A program made the translations under genes and the position numbers. Under the pieces are notes generated by a model. That model was not told the origin of the DNA. It saw nothing but the letters and a program-made list of their open reading frames with translations, and searched no databases. 64,000 nucleotides of DNA from Cohnella sp. SGD-V74 (GTDB lineage Bacteria; Bacillota; Bacilli; Paenibacillales; Paenibacillaceae). Below are positions 33,735 through 40,820 of this stretch, in pieces. The stretch lies in contig NZ_PVYW01000026.1 of NCBI RefSeq assembly GCF_003001675.1, positions 62,001-126,000 on the forward strand, read 5' to 3'. Each line of letters begins with the position of its first letter. Position 1 is the stretch's first letter.

Positions 33735-34799
33735 TCAGGCTTGGGCGCTGTTCGCGGGAACGAGCTGGCGGACGGATTCCCGCTCTACCAGTTCGGTGGA
33801 GAGCATCACGAGTCCCGGAGCGATCTGAGGATGGCGAATCCGCCTCAGAATAAGCTCCGCCGCGCGGGCGCCTATCGCCGCTTTCGGCACTTTGACGGTC
33901 GTCAGATTCGGGCGCAGCAGCTTGGCCAGCGTCGTGTCGTCGAAGCCGACGATCGAGACGTCGTTCGGGCAGTTCAGGCCGATCTCGCCCAGCCGCTTAA
34001 TCGTCTCCAACGCGGTCAGATCGTTGGCGCAGAACATGCCGGTAACCGGATCGGCTTGCGTGACGCTGTCCTGTATGCCCTTGTCCAGCTCCGGATGCGT
34101 GTACATGCCCGTCCCCGACACCCCGATGCCTCCGATCTGCTTCGCCCAGACCGGATGTCCGCATTCCTTGGCGTAATCCGTCACCGCCTCGCGGAAGCCG
34201 CGGTAGCGCTCCTTAAAGCTCCAGGATGTGTCCGGATCGCCTACGAACGCGAGATGCCGGTGTCCCTGCTTCATCAAATACAAGGTCGCCTCGTAAGCGC
34301 CCAGATAATTGTTGGCGAGCACGTGGTCCAGCTCGGGATCATGCAGATTCGCGTCCAGCATAATAAAAGGGAAATGCTTGTCCTTCAGCGCCTCGATGTA
34401 ATTTTTCGGAAGATGTCCCATGACGATGGCCCCGTTCACCCGCTGATCCTCGACGGTCGGCAGCAAGCCTTCCTTCGGCGGCAGCGAGATGTCGATGCTC
34501 GATAGCAGCATGCTGAAATTATGCTCCAACAGCTCCTTCTCGATCCCTTGAATGACATTGCCCCAGTATTCCATATCGTCCAGATAAGCCCGCGGCATAA
34601 TGACCGCCATCATGCCGTTCGTCACTTCCATGCCGAATTTTCTCGGCTTCTTGAACCGATACCCCATCTCCTCCGCCGTTTTCCAGATCGTCTCCTTCGT
34701 TCCTTCGTTAACGGCGCTGTCTCCAGACAACGCTTTGGATACGAGCGCCTTCGATACATTCAGGCGATCCGCTATCATCTGAAGCGTGACTTTGTTCAT
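33735..34799 (-). CDS. LacI-family transcriptional regulator
   Basis: 354 residues. The N-terminal helix-turn-helix is VTLQMIADRLNVSKALVSKAL, followed by the hinge and a periplasmic-binding-like sensor domain (GAIVMGHLPKNY, VSIVGFDDTTLAKLLRPNLTTV). GGAGG lies 8 nt before the ATG at 34799; the frame is open to 34886 without a better start. It is placed between importers 4 and 5 and probably represses both: a shared 18-nt box occurs upstream of this gene and of importer 5, and a variant overlaps the importer 4 promoter. Confidence 0.92.
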   Translation of the reverse strand: MNKVTLQMIADRLNVSKALVSKALSGDSAVNEGTKETIWKTAEEMGYRFKKPRKFGMEVTNGMMAVIMPRAYLDDMEYWGNVIQGIEKELLEHNFSMLLSSIDISLPPKEGLLPTVEDQRVNGAIVMGHLPKNYIEALKDKHFPFIMLDANLHDPELDHVLANNYLGAYEATLYLMKQGHRHLAFVGDPDTSWSFKERYRGFREAVTDYAKECGHPVWAKQIGGIGVSGTGMYTHPELDKGIQDSVTQADPVTGMFCANDLTALETIKRLGEIGLNCPNDVSIVGFDDTTLAKLLRPNLTTVKVPKAAIGARAAELILRRIRHPQIAPGLVMLSTELVERESVRQLVPANSAQA

Positions 34800-34923
34800 C
34801 CCTACATCCTCCGTCTCTTCCTCGCCGGCAAACGCGCGGGCGCGGTTGTTGCAGCATGCGCGATTCCATCCCTGTTGCCGCTTCACTTTGTTTGTTATTT
34901 ATACAATATAAAAAAATTCAACA

Positions 34924-34941
34924 TTCTTCAACTGTTTCCGC
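34924..34941. promoter_or_regulatory. Candidate LacI-family operator, site 2 (autoregulation)
   Basis: The sequence ttcttcaactgtttccgc differs at one base from the box at 38663-38680. It lies about 125 nt upstream of the LacI ATG in an AT-rich promoter region. Confidence 0.45.
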
Positions 34942-34997
34942 AAATAAAAATAAAATTCCAGCCAAACCACCCCTGCCGGCACCGCGTTAAAACCGAT

Positions 34998-35034
34998 TGA
35001 AAAAGGAGCTGCCGCGCTTTCGTACGGCACCTCC
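34998..35034 (-). terminator. Rho-independent terminator of the importer 5 operon
   Basis: On the minus strand GGAGGTGCCG pairs with CGGCAGCTCC (one mismatch) and is followed by TTTTT. It is located 68 nt after the permease stop at 35102. The 302-bp gap 34800-35101 otherwise holds the LacI upstream region. Confidence 0.8.
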
Positions 35035-35101
35035 GTTCTTCAACGCGCTATTCCGATAACCGGCCGACGCCCCGCTTTATGCGCCGTTGCCCTGCACTCG
35101 C

Positions 35102-35977
35102 TTACCCTTTTACCGACCCGATCATAGCGCCTTTCACGAAATGTTTCTGCAAAAACGGATACACGAGCAAAATGGGAACGCTGGACACGATAATCGAAGC
35201 CATCTTGATCGTGAATTCGTTCACTTCGCTCTGATAGCTGATCGATATGCCCGCCTGGGCGATCGCGTTGGAGGTGTTGCTGATAAGATCCTTCAACACC
35301 ATCTGCAGCTGCCACATCTCCTTGTCCGTCGAGTACAGCACCGACGAGAAAAAGTCGTTCCAGTACCATACCGCGATAAACAGCCCTATCGTCGCGAGCA
35401 CCGCTTTCGATAACGGCAGCACGATGCGGAAGAAGACGGTCAGGTCGTTCGCGCCGTCCATCTTGGCCGCTTCTTCGAGCTCTTCGGGAATTCCCCTGAA
35501 GAAGCTTTGCATGACGAATATGTTCCAGGCCCCGATCGCCGCGGGCAAAATGAGCGCCCAGTACGTATTGATCATATTCAGCTCTTTGATCAGCAGGTAG
35601 GAAGGAACCAGCCCGCCGTTGAACAGCATCGTGAACAGGACGAGGAACGCGAAGAACATGCGGCCCCGCAGCCTTCTCTTCGATATCGCGTACGCCGTCG
35701 TCGCCGTCAGGAACGTCCCGATTGCCGTCCCGCCCACGGTGGATATGAAGGTCACCTGGAAGCCGGTCAGAATGGATACGTTCTTCAGCACCGCCTCGTA
35801 CGCCGAGAGCGAGAAGCCCGCCGGCTTCAGGAAGAAGCCTCCGTCCGCGACGTAAATCGGGTCGCTCAGCGAGCCCATGATCATGTACCAGAACGGATAA
35901 ATCATGACGATCATCAATACGGTGAAAAACAAATAGTTCAATACGGAGAACGCCTTCTCGCCCCTTGTCAGTCCCAT
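35102..35977 (-). CDS. Carbohydrate ABC permease (LplC-like), importer 5
   Basis: 291 residues. The EAA loop EEAAKMDGANDLTVFFRIVLP and the tail VKGAMIGSVKG closely match the importer 3 counterpart at 25121-25993. GGGAGG precedes the ATG, 13 nt after the partner permease. It is the last gene of the three-gene operon, followed by a terminator. Confidence 0.93.
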   Translation of the reverse strand: MGLTRGEKAFSVLNYLFFTVLMIVMIYPFWYMIMGSLSDPIYVADGGFFLKPAGFSLSAYEAVLKNVSILTGFQVTFISTVGGTAIGTFLTATTAYAISKRRLRGRMFFAFLVLFTMLFNGGLVPSYLLIKELNMINTYWALILPAAIGAWNIFVMQSFFRGIPEELEEAAKMDGANDLTVFFRIVLPLSKAVLATIGLFIAVWYWNDFFSSVLYSTDKEMWQLQMVLKDLISNTSNAIAQAGISISYQSEVNEFTIKMASIIVSSVPILLVYPFLQKHFVKGAMIGSVKG

Positions 35978-35990
35978 GCTCCCGCCTCCC

Positions 35991-36950
35991 TTACCATAGT
36001 CCGTCCTGGCCGCTCATTTTCACCAGCTTGTTGACGCTTACGATGAGCACCATCGCCACGAACGACTTGAACAAGCCGGCCGCCGTCGCGTAGCTGTAAT
36101 TCGCTTCCTGGATGCCTACCCGGTACACGTACGTGTCGATAATGTCCCCGACATCGTAGACGAGCGGGCTGTAGAGCAGGAACACCTGCTGGAATCCCGC
36201 CTCCAGAATGTTCGCCAGGCTCAGAATGACCAGAATGATAATGACGGGACGGATGGCCGGCAGCGTCACGTGCCACATCTGCCTTCCCTTGTTCGCGCCG
36301 TCGATGCGCGCGGCCTCGTACAGATCGGCGTTGACGCCGGAGATGGCCGCCAGGTAGATGATCGTGCCCCAGCCGACTTCCTTGTAAATATCGCTTAGCA
36401 CCAGAATGGAGCGGAAATAGGCCGAGCTGCCCAAATAGTCGGTCTTGGCGCCGCCGAACTGCGACGCGATCATGTTGAACAGGCCGTCGACCGGATTCAG
36501 GAACGAGATGATAATGCCCGAGAAAATGACCCACGACACGAAATGGGGCAAATAAATGATCGATTGGGTCACCCGCTTGAACAGGACGTGCTTCAGTTCG
36601 TTCAGCAGCAGCGACAAAATAATCGGAATCGAAAACGACGCCGCCAGCTTGTACAAACTGATCAGAACCGTATTCCGCAATATTTCGTAAAAGTCCGGGG
36701 AATTGAACAAGCGGGAGAATTGGTCGAAGCCGACCCACTCGCTGCCTTTAACCCCCTTGAAGATGTTGAAATCCTGAAACGCGATAACGATCCCGTACAT
36801 CGGCGCGTAACGAAACAGAAGGATGAGAAAGAGACCCGGCAAGAGAAGCAAATATAAATAGCGATCCCTGGCCAGGTCTTTCCACAACGTCCTTCCGGAG
36901 GCAACGCTCGATGAATGTACGGCAGCCGTCGTTTCCCTGGATGCCTCCAT
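35991..36950 (-). CDS. Sugar ABC permease (LplB-like), importer 5
   Basis: 319 residues, six helices. Its EAA loop YEAARIDGANKGRQMWHVTLP and the preceding sequence (GWGTIIYLAAISGVNADL) are near copies of importer 3. It has a slightly longer polar N-terminus rich in Thr and Ser. GGGAGGG lies 9 nt before the ATG. Confidence 0.93.
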   Translation of the reverse strand: MEASRETTAAVHSSSVASGRTLWKDLARDRYLYLLLLPGLFLILLFRYAPMYGIVIAFQDFNIFKGVKGSEWVGFDQFSRLFNSPDFYEILRNTVLISLYKLAASFSIPIILSLLLNELKHVLFKRVTQSIIYLPHFVSWVIFSGIIISFLNPVDGLFNMIASQFGGAKTDYLGSSAYFRSILVLSDIYKEVGWGTIIYLAAISGVNADLYEAARIDGANKGRQMWHVTLPAIRPVIIILVILSLANILEAGFQQVFLLYSPLVYDVGDIIDTYVYRVGIQEANYSYATAAGLFKSFVAMVLIVSVNKLVKMSGQDGLW

Positions 36951-36981
36951 TCTTTCTCACCCTCCCGGTTTTCCTGTGCGC

Positions 36982-38610
36982 TTATTTGAACGGCTCGATA
37001 TTTTCGCTGTACCACGCCTCGTATTGCTTGTGCTCCTCATCCTGCTTGTCGAGCAAACCGGCTGCTTCCTCGTCGATCTGCTTGCCGCCCATCTTCTCGT
37101 ATTTCGCCACGAATTCGTCGAACGCGCTCGCCGGCTTCTTGCCCGTAATGATCGACCAGAACGTCTCGTCGCGCTCCTTCTTGATGTCCGCGGAATATTT
37201 GTCCCACTCCGGTCTGTCCAGCGCCTTGAATACGACGATCTTCTCGCGCATCGGCTGCGACGTCGCCTTCTTGCTCTCGAACATCTCCGTCACTTCGGTC
37301 GTGTTCTTGATATTCGCGGCGTCCTTGCGCTGAATGTACCAGCCGAAATTGCCGAGTCCGAGCTTGCTGCCTTCGTCCGGCGTAATCGTCGGCGTGAAGA
37401 TGCCGTCCTTCATCTCGTAGTGCTCGCCTTCCTTGCCGAACGTGAACAGCTTAAACGTCTCCGGCGTTGCCATCGTATTGAGCACCTGAACGGCATCGTC
37501 GACATTCGTCGTGTCCGTGATGACCAGGTAACACCAGCCGATGCCCGGGTCGGGCTGATCGGAGCCGAAGCCGCCAGGGCCGACGATCGGGTCGATCGAG
37601 ATATATTCGCCGTCCGGGTTCAGCTTCTTGAACGATACGGCCGCGGAGTTGCCGGGATTGAAGTAATCGACGAAACGGTAGAAGGAGCCCGCTTTGCCGG
37701 ACGCGTAGATGTCGTTGACGATCTGGTCGCTGCTGTTCGCCGCCGTCGACATGCGCGGATCGATTACGCCTTCCTTGTACAGCGTCTGCAGCAGTTCCAG
37801 CACCGTCTTCACTTCGGGCATGACCGAACCGAATTTGATGGAGCCGTCGTCCTGCCGGATGAAGTTCTCCACGTCGACCCCGTAAGCATAGAAGAACGGA
37901 ATGAGCGAGCGGTAATAATTATCTCCGGACAAGCCGTACGTATCGTTTTTGTTGTTGCCGTCCGGATCGTTCTTCGTGAACGCTCTCAGTACTTCCACGT
38001 ATTCGTCGAGCGTCTTGGGCACTTGCAGTCCGAGCTTATCCAGCCAGTCTTTGCGGATAATCGTCGTCATATAGCTCGCTTCGGGCACGTCCGCCGGAAT
38101 GCGGAACATTTTGCCGCTCGGATCCCAATGGTAGAACAACGTGTCCTTCGTATAGTAATTGATGATTTCCTTGCCATGCTTCTGCAGCGACGGAGTGACG
38201 TCCTGAACGATGCCGGCGTCCACCCACTTCAAATATTCCTTCGTATCGCCCGTCCACAAAATATTCGGCCGCGTATCCTTGCCGCTCATGAGCAGGTTGA
38301 TCTTCGTGTTGAGTTCGGACCAGTCCGGCAGAAACACCGGCTCGACGTTCACGCTGCGTCCCAGCTTCGCCGCAAGCTCCTCTTCGAGCGCCTTCTCCGC
38401 CCACGAATTCGGCGTCTTCGGTCCGGCCATCAGCGCCATGCTGATGTTCAGCGGCTCGGCCGGTTTCGTCGTCGCGGCATCTCCGCCGGCCTGCGGCGAG
38501 TTCGCGGGCGAAGCTTCGCTTCCCTTGCCGCCGTTGCCGGAATTGCCCGAGCACGCCGTTACGGCGAGCGCTAATGCGAGCATGGCTGTCATGGACACTT
38601 TCCTCTTCAT
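36982..38610 (-). CDS. Extracellular solute-binding lipoprotein, importer 5 (LplA-like)
   Basis: 542 residues. The signal peptide ends in LAVTACSGN (lipobox), then a Gly/Ser/Ala linker and a fold very like importer 3 (LMAGPKTPNSWAEKALEEEL, LQKHGKEIINYYTKDTLFYHWD). The start at 38610 has a G-rich ribosome site, and the upstream extension to 38670 runs through the promoter leader. Strong promoter 38697-38725, a candidate CcpA site and a candidate LacI box sit between promoter and gene. No hydrolase or regulator belongs to this operon, so the ligand is unknown; co-regulation with the mannan importer is inferred. Confidence 0.92.
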   Translation of the reverse strand: MKRKVSMTAMLALALAVTACSGNSGNGGKGSEASPANSPQAGGDAATTKPAEPLNISMALMAGPKTPNSWAEKALEEELAAKLGRSVNVEPVFLPDWSELNTKINLLMSGKDTRPNILWTGDTKEYLKWVDAGIVQDVTPSLQKHGKEIINYYTKDTLFYHWDPSGKMFRIPADVPEASYMTTIIRKDWLDKLGLQVPKTLDEYVEVLRAFTKNDPDGNNKNDTYGLSGDNYYRSLIPFFYAYGVDVENFIRQDDGSIKFGSVMPEVKTVLELLQTLYKEGVIDPRMSTAANSSDQIVNDIYASGKAGSFYRFVDYFNPGNSAAVSFKKLNPDGEYISIDPIVGPGGFGSDQPDPGIGWCYLVITDTTNVDDAVQVLNTMATPETFKLFTFGKEGEHYEMKDGIFTPTITPDEGSKLGLGNFGWYIQRKDAANIKNTTEVTEMFESKKATSQPMREKIVVFKALDRPEWDKYSADIKKERDETFWSIITGKKPASAFDEFVAKYEKMGGKQIDEEAAGLLDKQDEEHKQYEAWYSENIEPFK

Positions 38611-38662
38611 GATCCCAGTCCCCCAAATGATTGATAAATGCAATCGCGGCCCCTGTAAAAGT

Positions 38663-38680
38663 TTCTTCAACTGTTTGCGC
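38663..38680. promoter_or_regulatory. Candidate LacI-family operator, site 3
   Basis: The sequence ttcttcaactgtttgcgc differs at one base from the box upstream of the LacI gene. It lies downstream of the importer 5 promoter, a roadblock position. It overlaps a cre-like sequence, TGTTTGCGCTTACA (38672-38685), with two mismatches to the CcpA consensus. Confidence 0.45.
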
Positions 38681-38696
38681 TTACATTTTCAACTTT

Positions 38697-38725
38697 ATTA
38701 TAAATATATAATTTTGTTTTGTAAA
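38697..38725 (-). promoter_or_regulatory. Sigma-A promoter of the importer 5 operon
   Basis: On the minus strand TTTACA (38720-38725), 17-bp spacer, TATAAT (38697-38702), in an AT-rich tract about 90 nt before the binding-protein ATG. Confidence 0.78.
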
Positions 38726-38749
38726 CATATTCGTAATGTTGAAATTTGT

Positions 38750-38806
38750 TGAGCCTCGGTTGAGCACCATTGAGGAGGAATTACTCGACTTTTAGAACAA
38801 CTCGCT
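38750..38806. repeat. Single diverged copy of the 52-bp repeat
   Basis: Contains gaggaattactcgact and tagaacaactcg, matching the core of the tandem repeats at 39559-39766. It is an isolated unit in the intergenic region before importer 5. Confidence 0.6.
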
Positions 38807-38864
38807 TTGCGAGGAACTTCAATGTTACGAGTCCTTGTACGCGAATTGGTCAGGCGCAGAAAAA

Positions 38865-38907
38865 AAATGGCGGTGCAGCAGGGATAGCCCCTGCAACACC
38901 GCCATTT
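38865..38907 (-). terminator. Rho-independent terminator of the Gre-factor gene
   Basis: 11-bp stem aaatggcggtg (38865-38875) with caccgccattt (38897-38907), with an inner cagcaggg/cccctg extension. On the minus strand it runs into a T-tract (the complement of 38861-38867). It lies 56 nt after the stop at 38963. Confidence 0.85.
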
Positions 38908-38962
38908 ACTTCATTTTCGCCGTTTTCGCCGACTCATTCCTGAATCTAGCTGTCTCATTTTA

Positions 38963-39385
38963 TCATCCATATACCGTCTCGAATAGAAGGACGCCATAGC
39001 TGCCGGCCGGGGAATCCACCTCGATCCGGTCTCCCCTGCGAGCGAGGAGCAAACGGCTGCCCAGCGGCGACAAGAAAGAAATGTAGCCGAGATCAGCGTC
39101 GATCTCGTGCGGCAGCACGATTTTGTAACGCTCCTCCGAACCATCAGTTTCGTCGACGATCGTAACGACCGAGCCGATCCATACGCAGACGTCCGTCTCG
39201 CCGATAATATCTCCGTCCAAATAAGCTTGAATATGATCGCAGTAACCGGTTATCAGCTCGTGAATCGCATCCCTCTTGGCCAGATCGGGATACGCTTTTC
39301 TCAGCAACTCGGACGTTTCCTTATCGAAATAAGCCAACTGCTCCAGCAAATGTTCGCGGAACGCCGCCTCTGAACTATGGCTCAT
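38963..39385 (-). CDS. GreA/GreB-family transcription elongation factor-like protein
   Basis: 140 residues: an N-terminal helical, probably coiled-coil part (1-65) and a C-terminal FKBP-like Gre domain (GSVVTIVDETDGSEERYKIV, SFLSPLGSRLLLARRGDRIEV). It is shorter than canonical GreA (about 158), so it may be a paralogue that binds RNA polymerase without full cleavage activity. Its ATG overlaps a 24-codon reading frame that has the better ribosome site, implying translational coupling. A terminator follows at 38865-38907. Confidence 0.82.
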   Translation of the reverse strand: MSHSSEAAFREHLLEQLAYFDKETSELLRKAYPDLAKRDAIHELITGYCDHIQAYLDGDIIGETDVCVWIGSVVTIVDETDGSEERYKIVLPHEIDADLGYISFLSPLGSRLLLARRGDRIEVDSPAGSYGVLLFETVYG

Positions 39386-39449
39386 ACAGAGTTTCCCCCT
39401 CCTTGCCCGCAGATACGTACTCCGTCAGCAGCCTAAACAACGATTTCAT
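39375..39449 (-). CDS. Candidate 24-residue leader peptide upstream of the Gre-factor gene
   Basis: ATG at 39449, stop TAG at 39375-39377. TAGGAGG ends 9 nt before the ATG, an excellent ribosome site. The predicted peptide is short and polar (starts MKSLFRLLTEYV). Its last codons overlap the first codons of the Gre-like gene by 11 nt, and it contains the AAGGAGG that serves that gene. It is probably translated to couple or regulate expression. No known family was recognised; its size makes chance occurrence possible, though the strong ribosome site argues against this. Confidence 0.55.
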   Translation of the reverse strand: MKSLFRLLTEYVSAGKEGETLYEP

Positions 39450-39476
39450 AGACCGATTCCTCCTAATAAGAAAATA

Positions 39477-39511
39477 GACCCTCCGAAAAGGGCCTTAACC
39501 GTATCATAGCA
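39477..39511 (-). promoter_or_regulatory. Extended -10 promoter and leader hairpin of the Gre-factor operon
   Basis: On the minus strand TGCTATGAT (39503-39511) is an extended -10. Within a few nucleotides of the expected transcript start lies a hairpin GGCCCT-loop-AGGGTC (39477-39494) followed by TATTTTCTTATT and then the leader peptide ribosome site. The hairpin resembles a short terminator or attenuator. Confidence 0.5.
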
Positions 39512-39558
39512 GATAATGCGCCGTCCTGCCTCGGGAAAAAACTGCGGCTGGTTCTTTT

Positions 39559-39800
39559 GAACAACGCCCTCCGTTTGAGCGCCGTTTGGGAGGAATTACT
39601 CGATTTCTTAGAACAACGCCCTCCGTTCGAGCGCCGTTTGGGGGGAATTACTCGATTTCTTAGAACAACGCCCTCCGTTTGAGTGCCATTTGCGAGGAAT
39701 TACTCGATTTCTTAGAACAACGCCCTCCGTTTGAGCGCCGTTTGAGGGGAATTACTCGATTTCTTAGAACAACTCGATTTGCAAAATTCCCTCATAGTGA
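39559..39800. repeat. Tandem array of a 52-bp repeat (four units plus a partial fifth)
   Basis: Units start at 39559, 39611, 39663 and 39715, each exactly 52 bp, with the core gaggaattactcgatttc, and a partial unit from 39767. Each unit contains a direct repeat of ccgtttg. The array lies in the 616-bp region between the Gre-like gene and the divergent radical SAM gene, beyond the Gre promoter. No gene is seen in it. Confidence 0.92.
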
Positions 39801-40001
39801 GTACGCTCATGAACACCATTTAGTCAGTCGTAGAAAAACGCGGCTTCGAACAATCCCCCCGTTTGCAACGCTTACCGTAACGAAATGTTGCTTTTTCATC
39901 AAAAAAGCGTACATACGCTCGCATTCGGAGGTATACTGAGTGATAGAAAAGGCGGTCGGAGAGACGGTCATCCAGAAGAATTCCGGAAAGGAGAGGTCGC
40001 G

Positions 40002-40820
40002 ATGAAACCGGACGTGCAATACAAGCTCCCCAAGACGCTGCTTAACAAAGGAACCGGCTTCTTGGGCGGATATACGCATTCCTTGAACCCGTATACGGGC
40101 TGCGTTTTCGGCTGCTCCTACTGCTACGTGCGGCAAATGCCTGTGAACTTGTTTAGGGACGGAGAGTGGGGCGAATGGGTGGACGTGAAAAGGGAGGCGG
40201 GCGCCCTTCTGCGCAAGGAGCTGCGCAGGGCGAAAGCGAAAGGTCCGGTGACGATCTTCATGTCGTCCAGCACGGACCCTTATCAGCCTGTCGAGCATAA
40301 GGAACGGGTGACGAGATCCTTGCTGGAGGCCATGATCGAGGAACCGCCCGACTTCCTGCTCGTACAGACGCGCAGCCCCCTTGTGACCCGGGACGTCGAC
40401 TTGCTCAGGCTCATGAGCGACCGCGTGCGCGTCAGCATGACGATCGAGACCGACCGGGAGGATATTCGCAAAGCTTTCGCCCCTTACGCCCCGCCGATTC
40501 CGGCCCGAATGAAGGCGCTGCGCGAACTCTCCGAAGCCGGAATTCCGACCCAGGCGGCGGTCGCTCCCGTCCTGCCCAGCACCGAACGATTCCCGGAACT
40601 GCTCGCCCAAGTAACGGATCGTGTCTGCGTGGACGACTACTTCATGGGCGACGGAAGCGGCGGCAAGCGTACACGCACTCTGGGCATCCACGCGCTGTAC
40701 GACGAGCTGAACCTGGCGGAATGGAATCGCCCGGCAGCCCACCTCATCGTCCTGGAAAGACTGAGCCTGGCGTTCCCCGCCGACCGGATCTTCGTCAGCC
40801 GGGAAGGCTTCGAGCCTTAA
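40002..40820 (+). CDS. SPL-family radical SAM protein
   Basis: 272 residues. The [4Fe-4S] motif is CVFGCSYC (Cys-x3-Cys-x2-Cys), preceded by GGYTHSLNPYTG. MSSSTDPYQP and LVQTRSPLVTRD are typical of the spore photoproduct lyase-like family. It is shorter than true spore photoproduct lyase (about 340), so another radical SAM reaction is likely, and the natural substrate is unknown. The ATG at 40002 follows GGAAAGGAG; the frame extends to 39885 without support. Its stop overlaps the stop of the convergent beta-propeller gene within TTAA. Confidence 0.88.
   Translation: MKPDVQYKLPKTLLNKGTGFLGGYTHSLNPYTGCVFGCSYCYVRQMPVNLFRDGEWGEWVDVKREAGALLRKELRRAKAKGPVTIFMSSSTDPYQPVEHKERVTRSLLEAMIEEPPDFLLVQTRSPLVTRDVDLLRLMSDRVRVSMTIETDREDIRKAFAPYAPPIPARMKALRELSEAGIPTQAAVAPVLPSTERFPELLAQVTDRVCVDDYFMGDGSGGKRTRTLGIHALYDELNLAEWNRPAAHLIVLERLSLAFPADRIFVSREGFEP

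Noticed and set aside
39559-39800. CRISPR array
   Set aside because: The whole 52-bp unit is repeated, with no variable spacer, and only about four copies exist.
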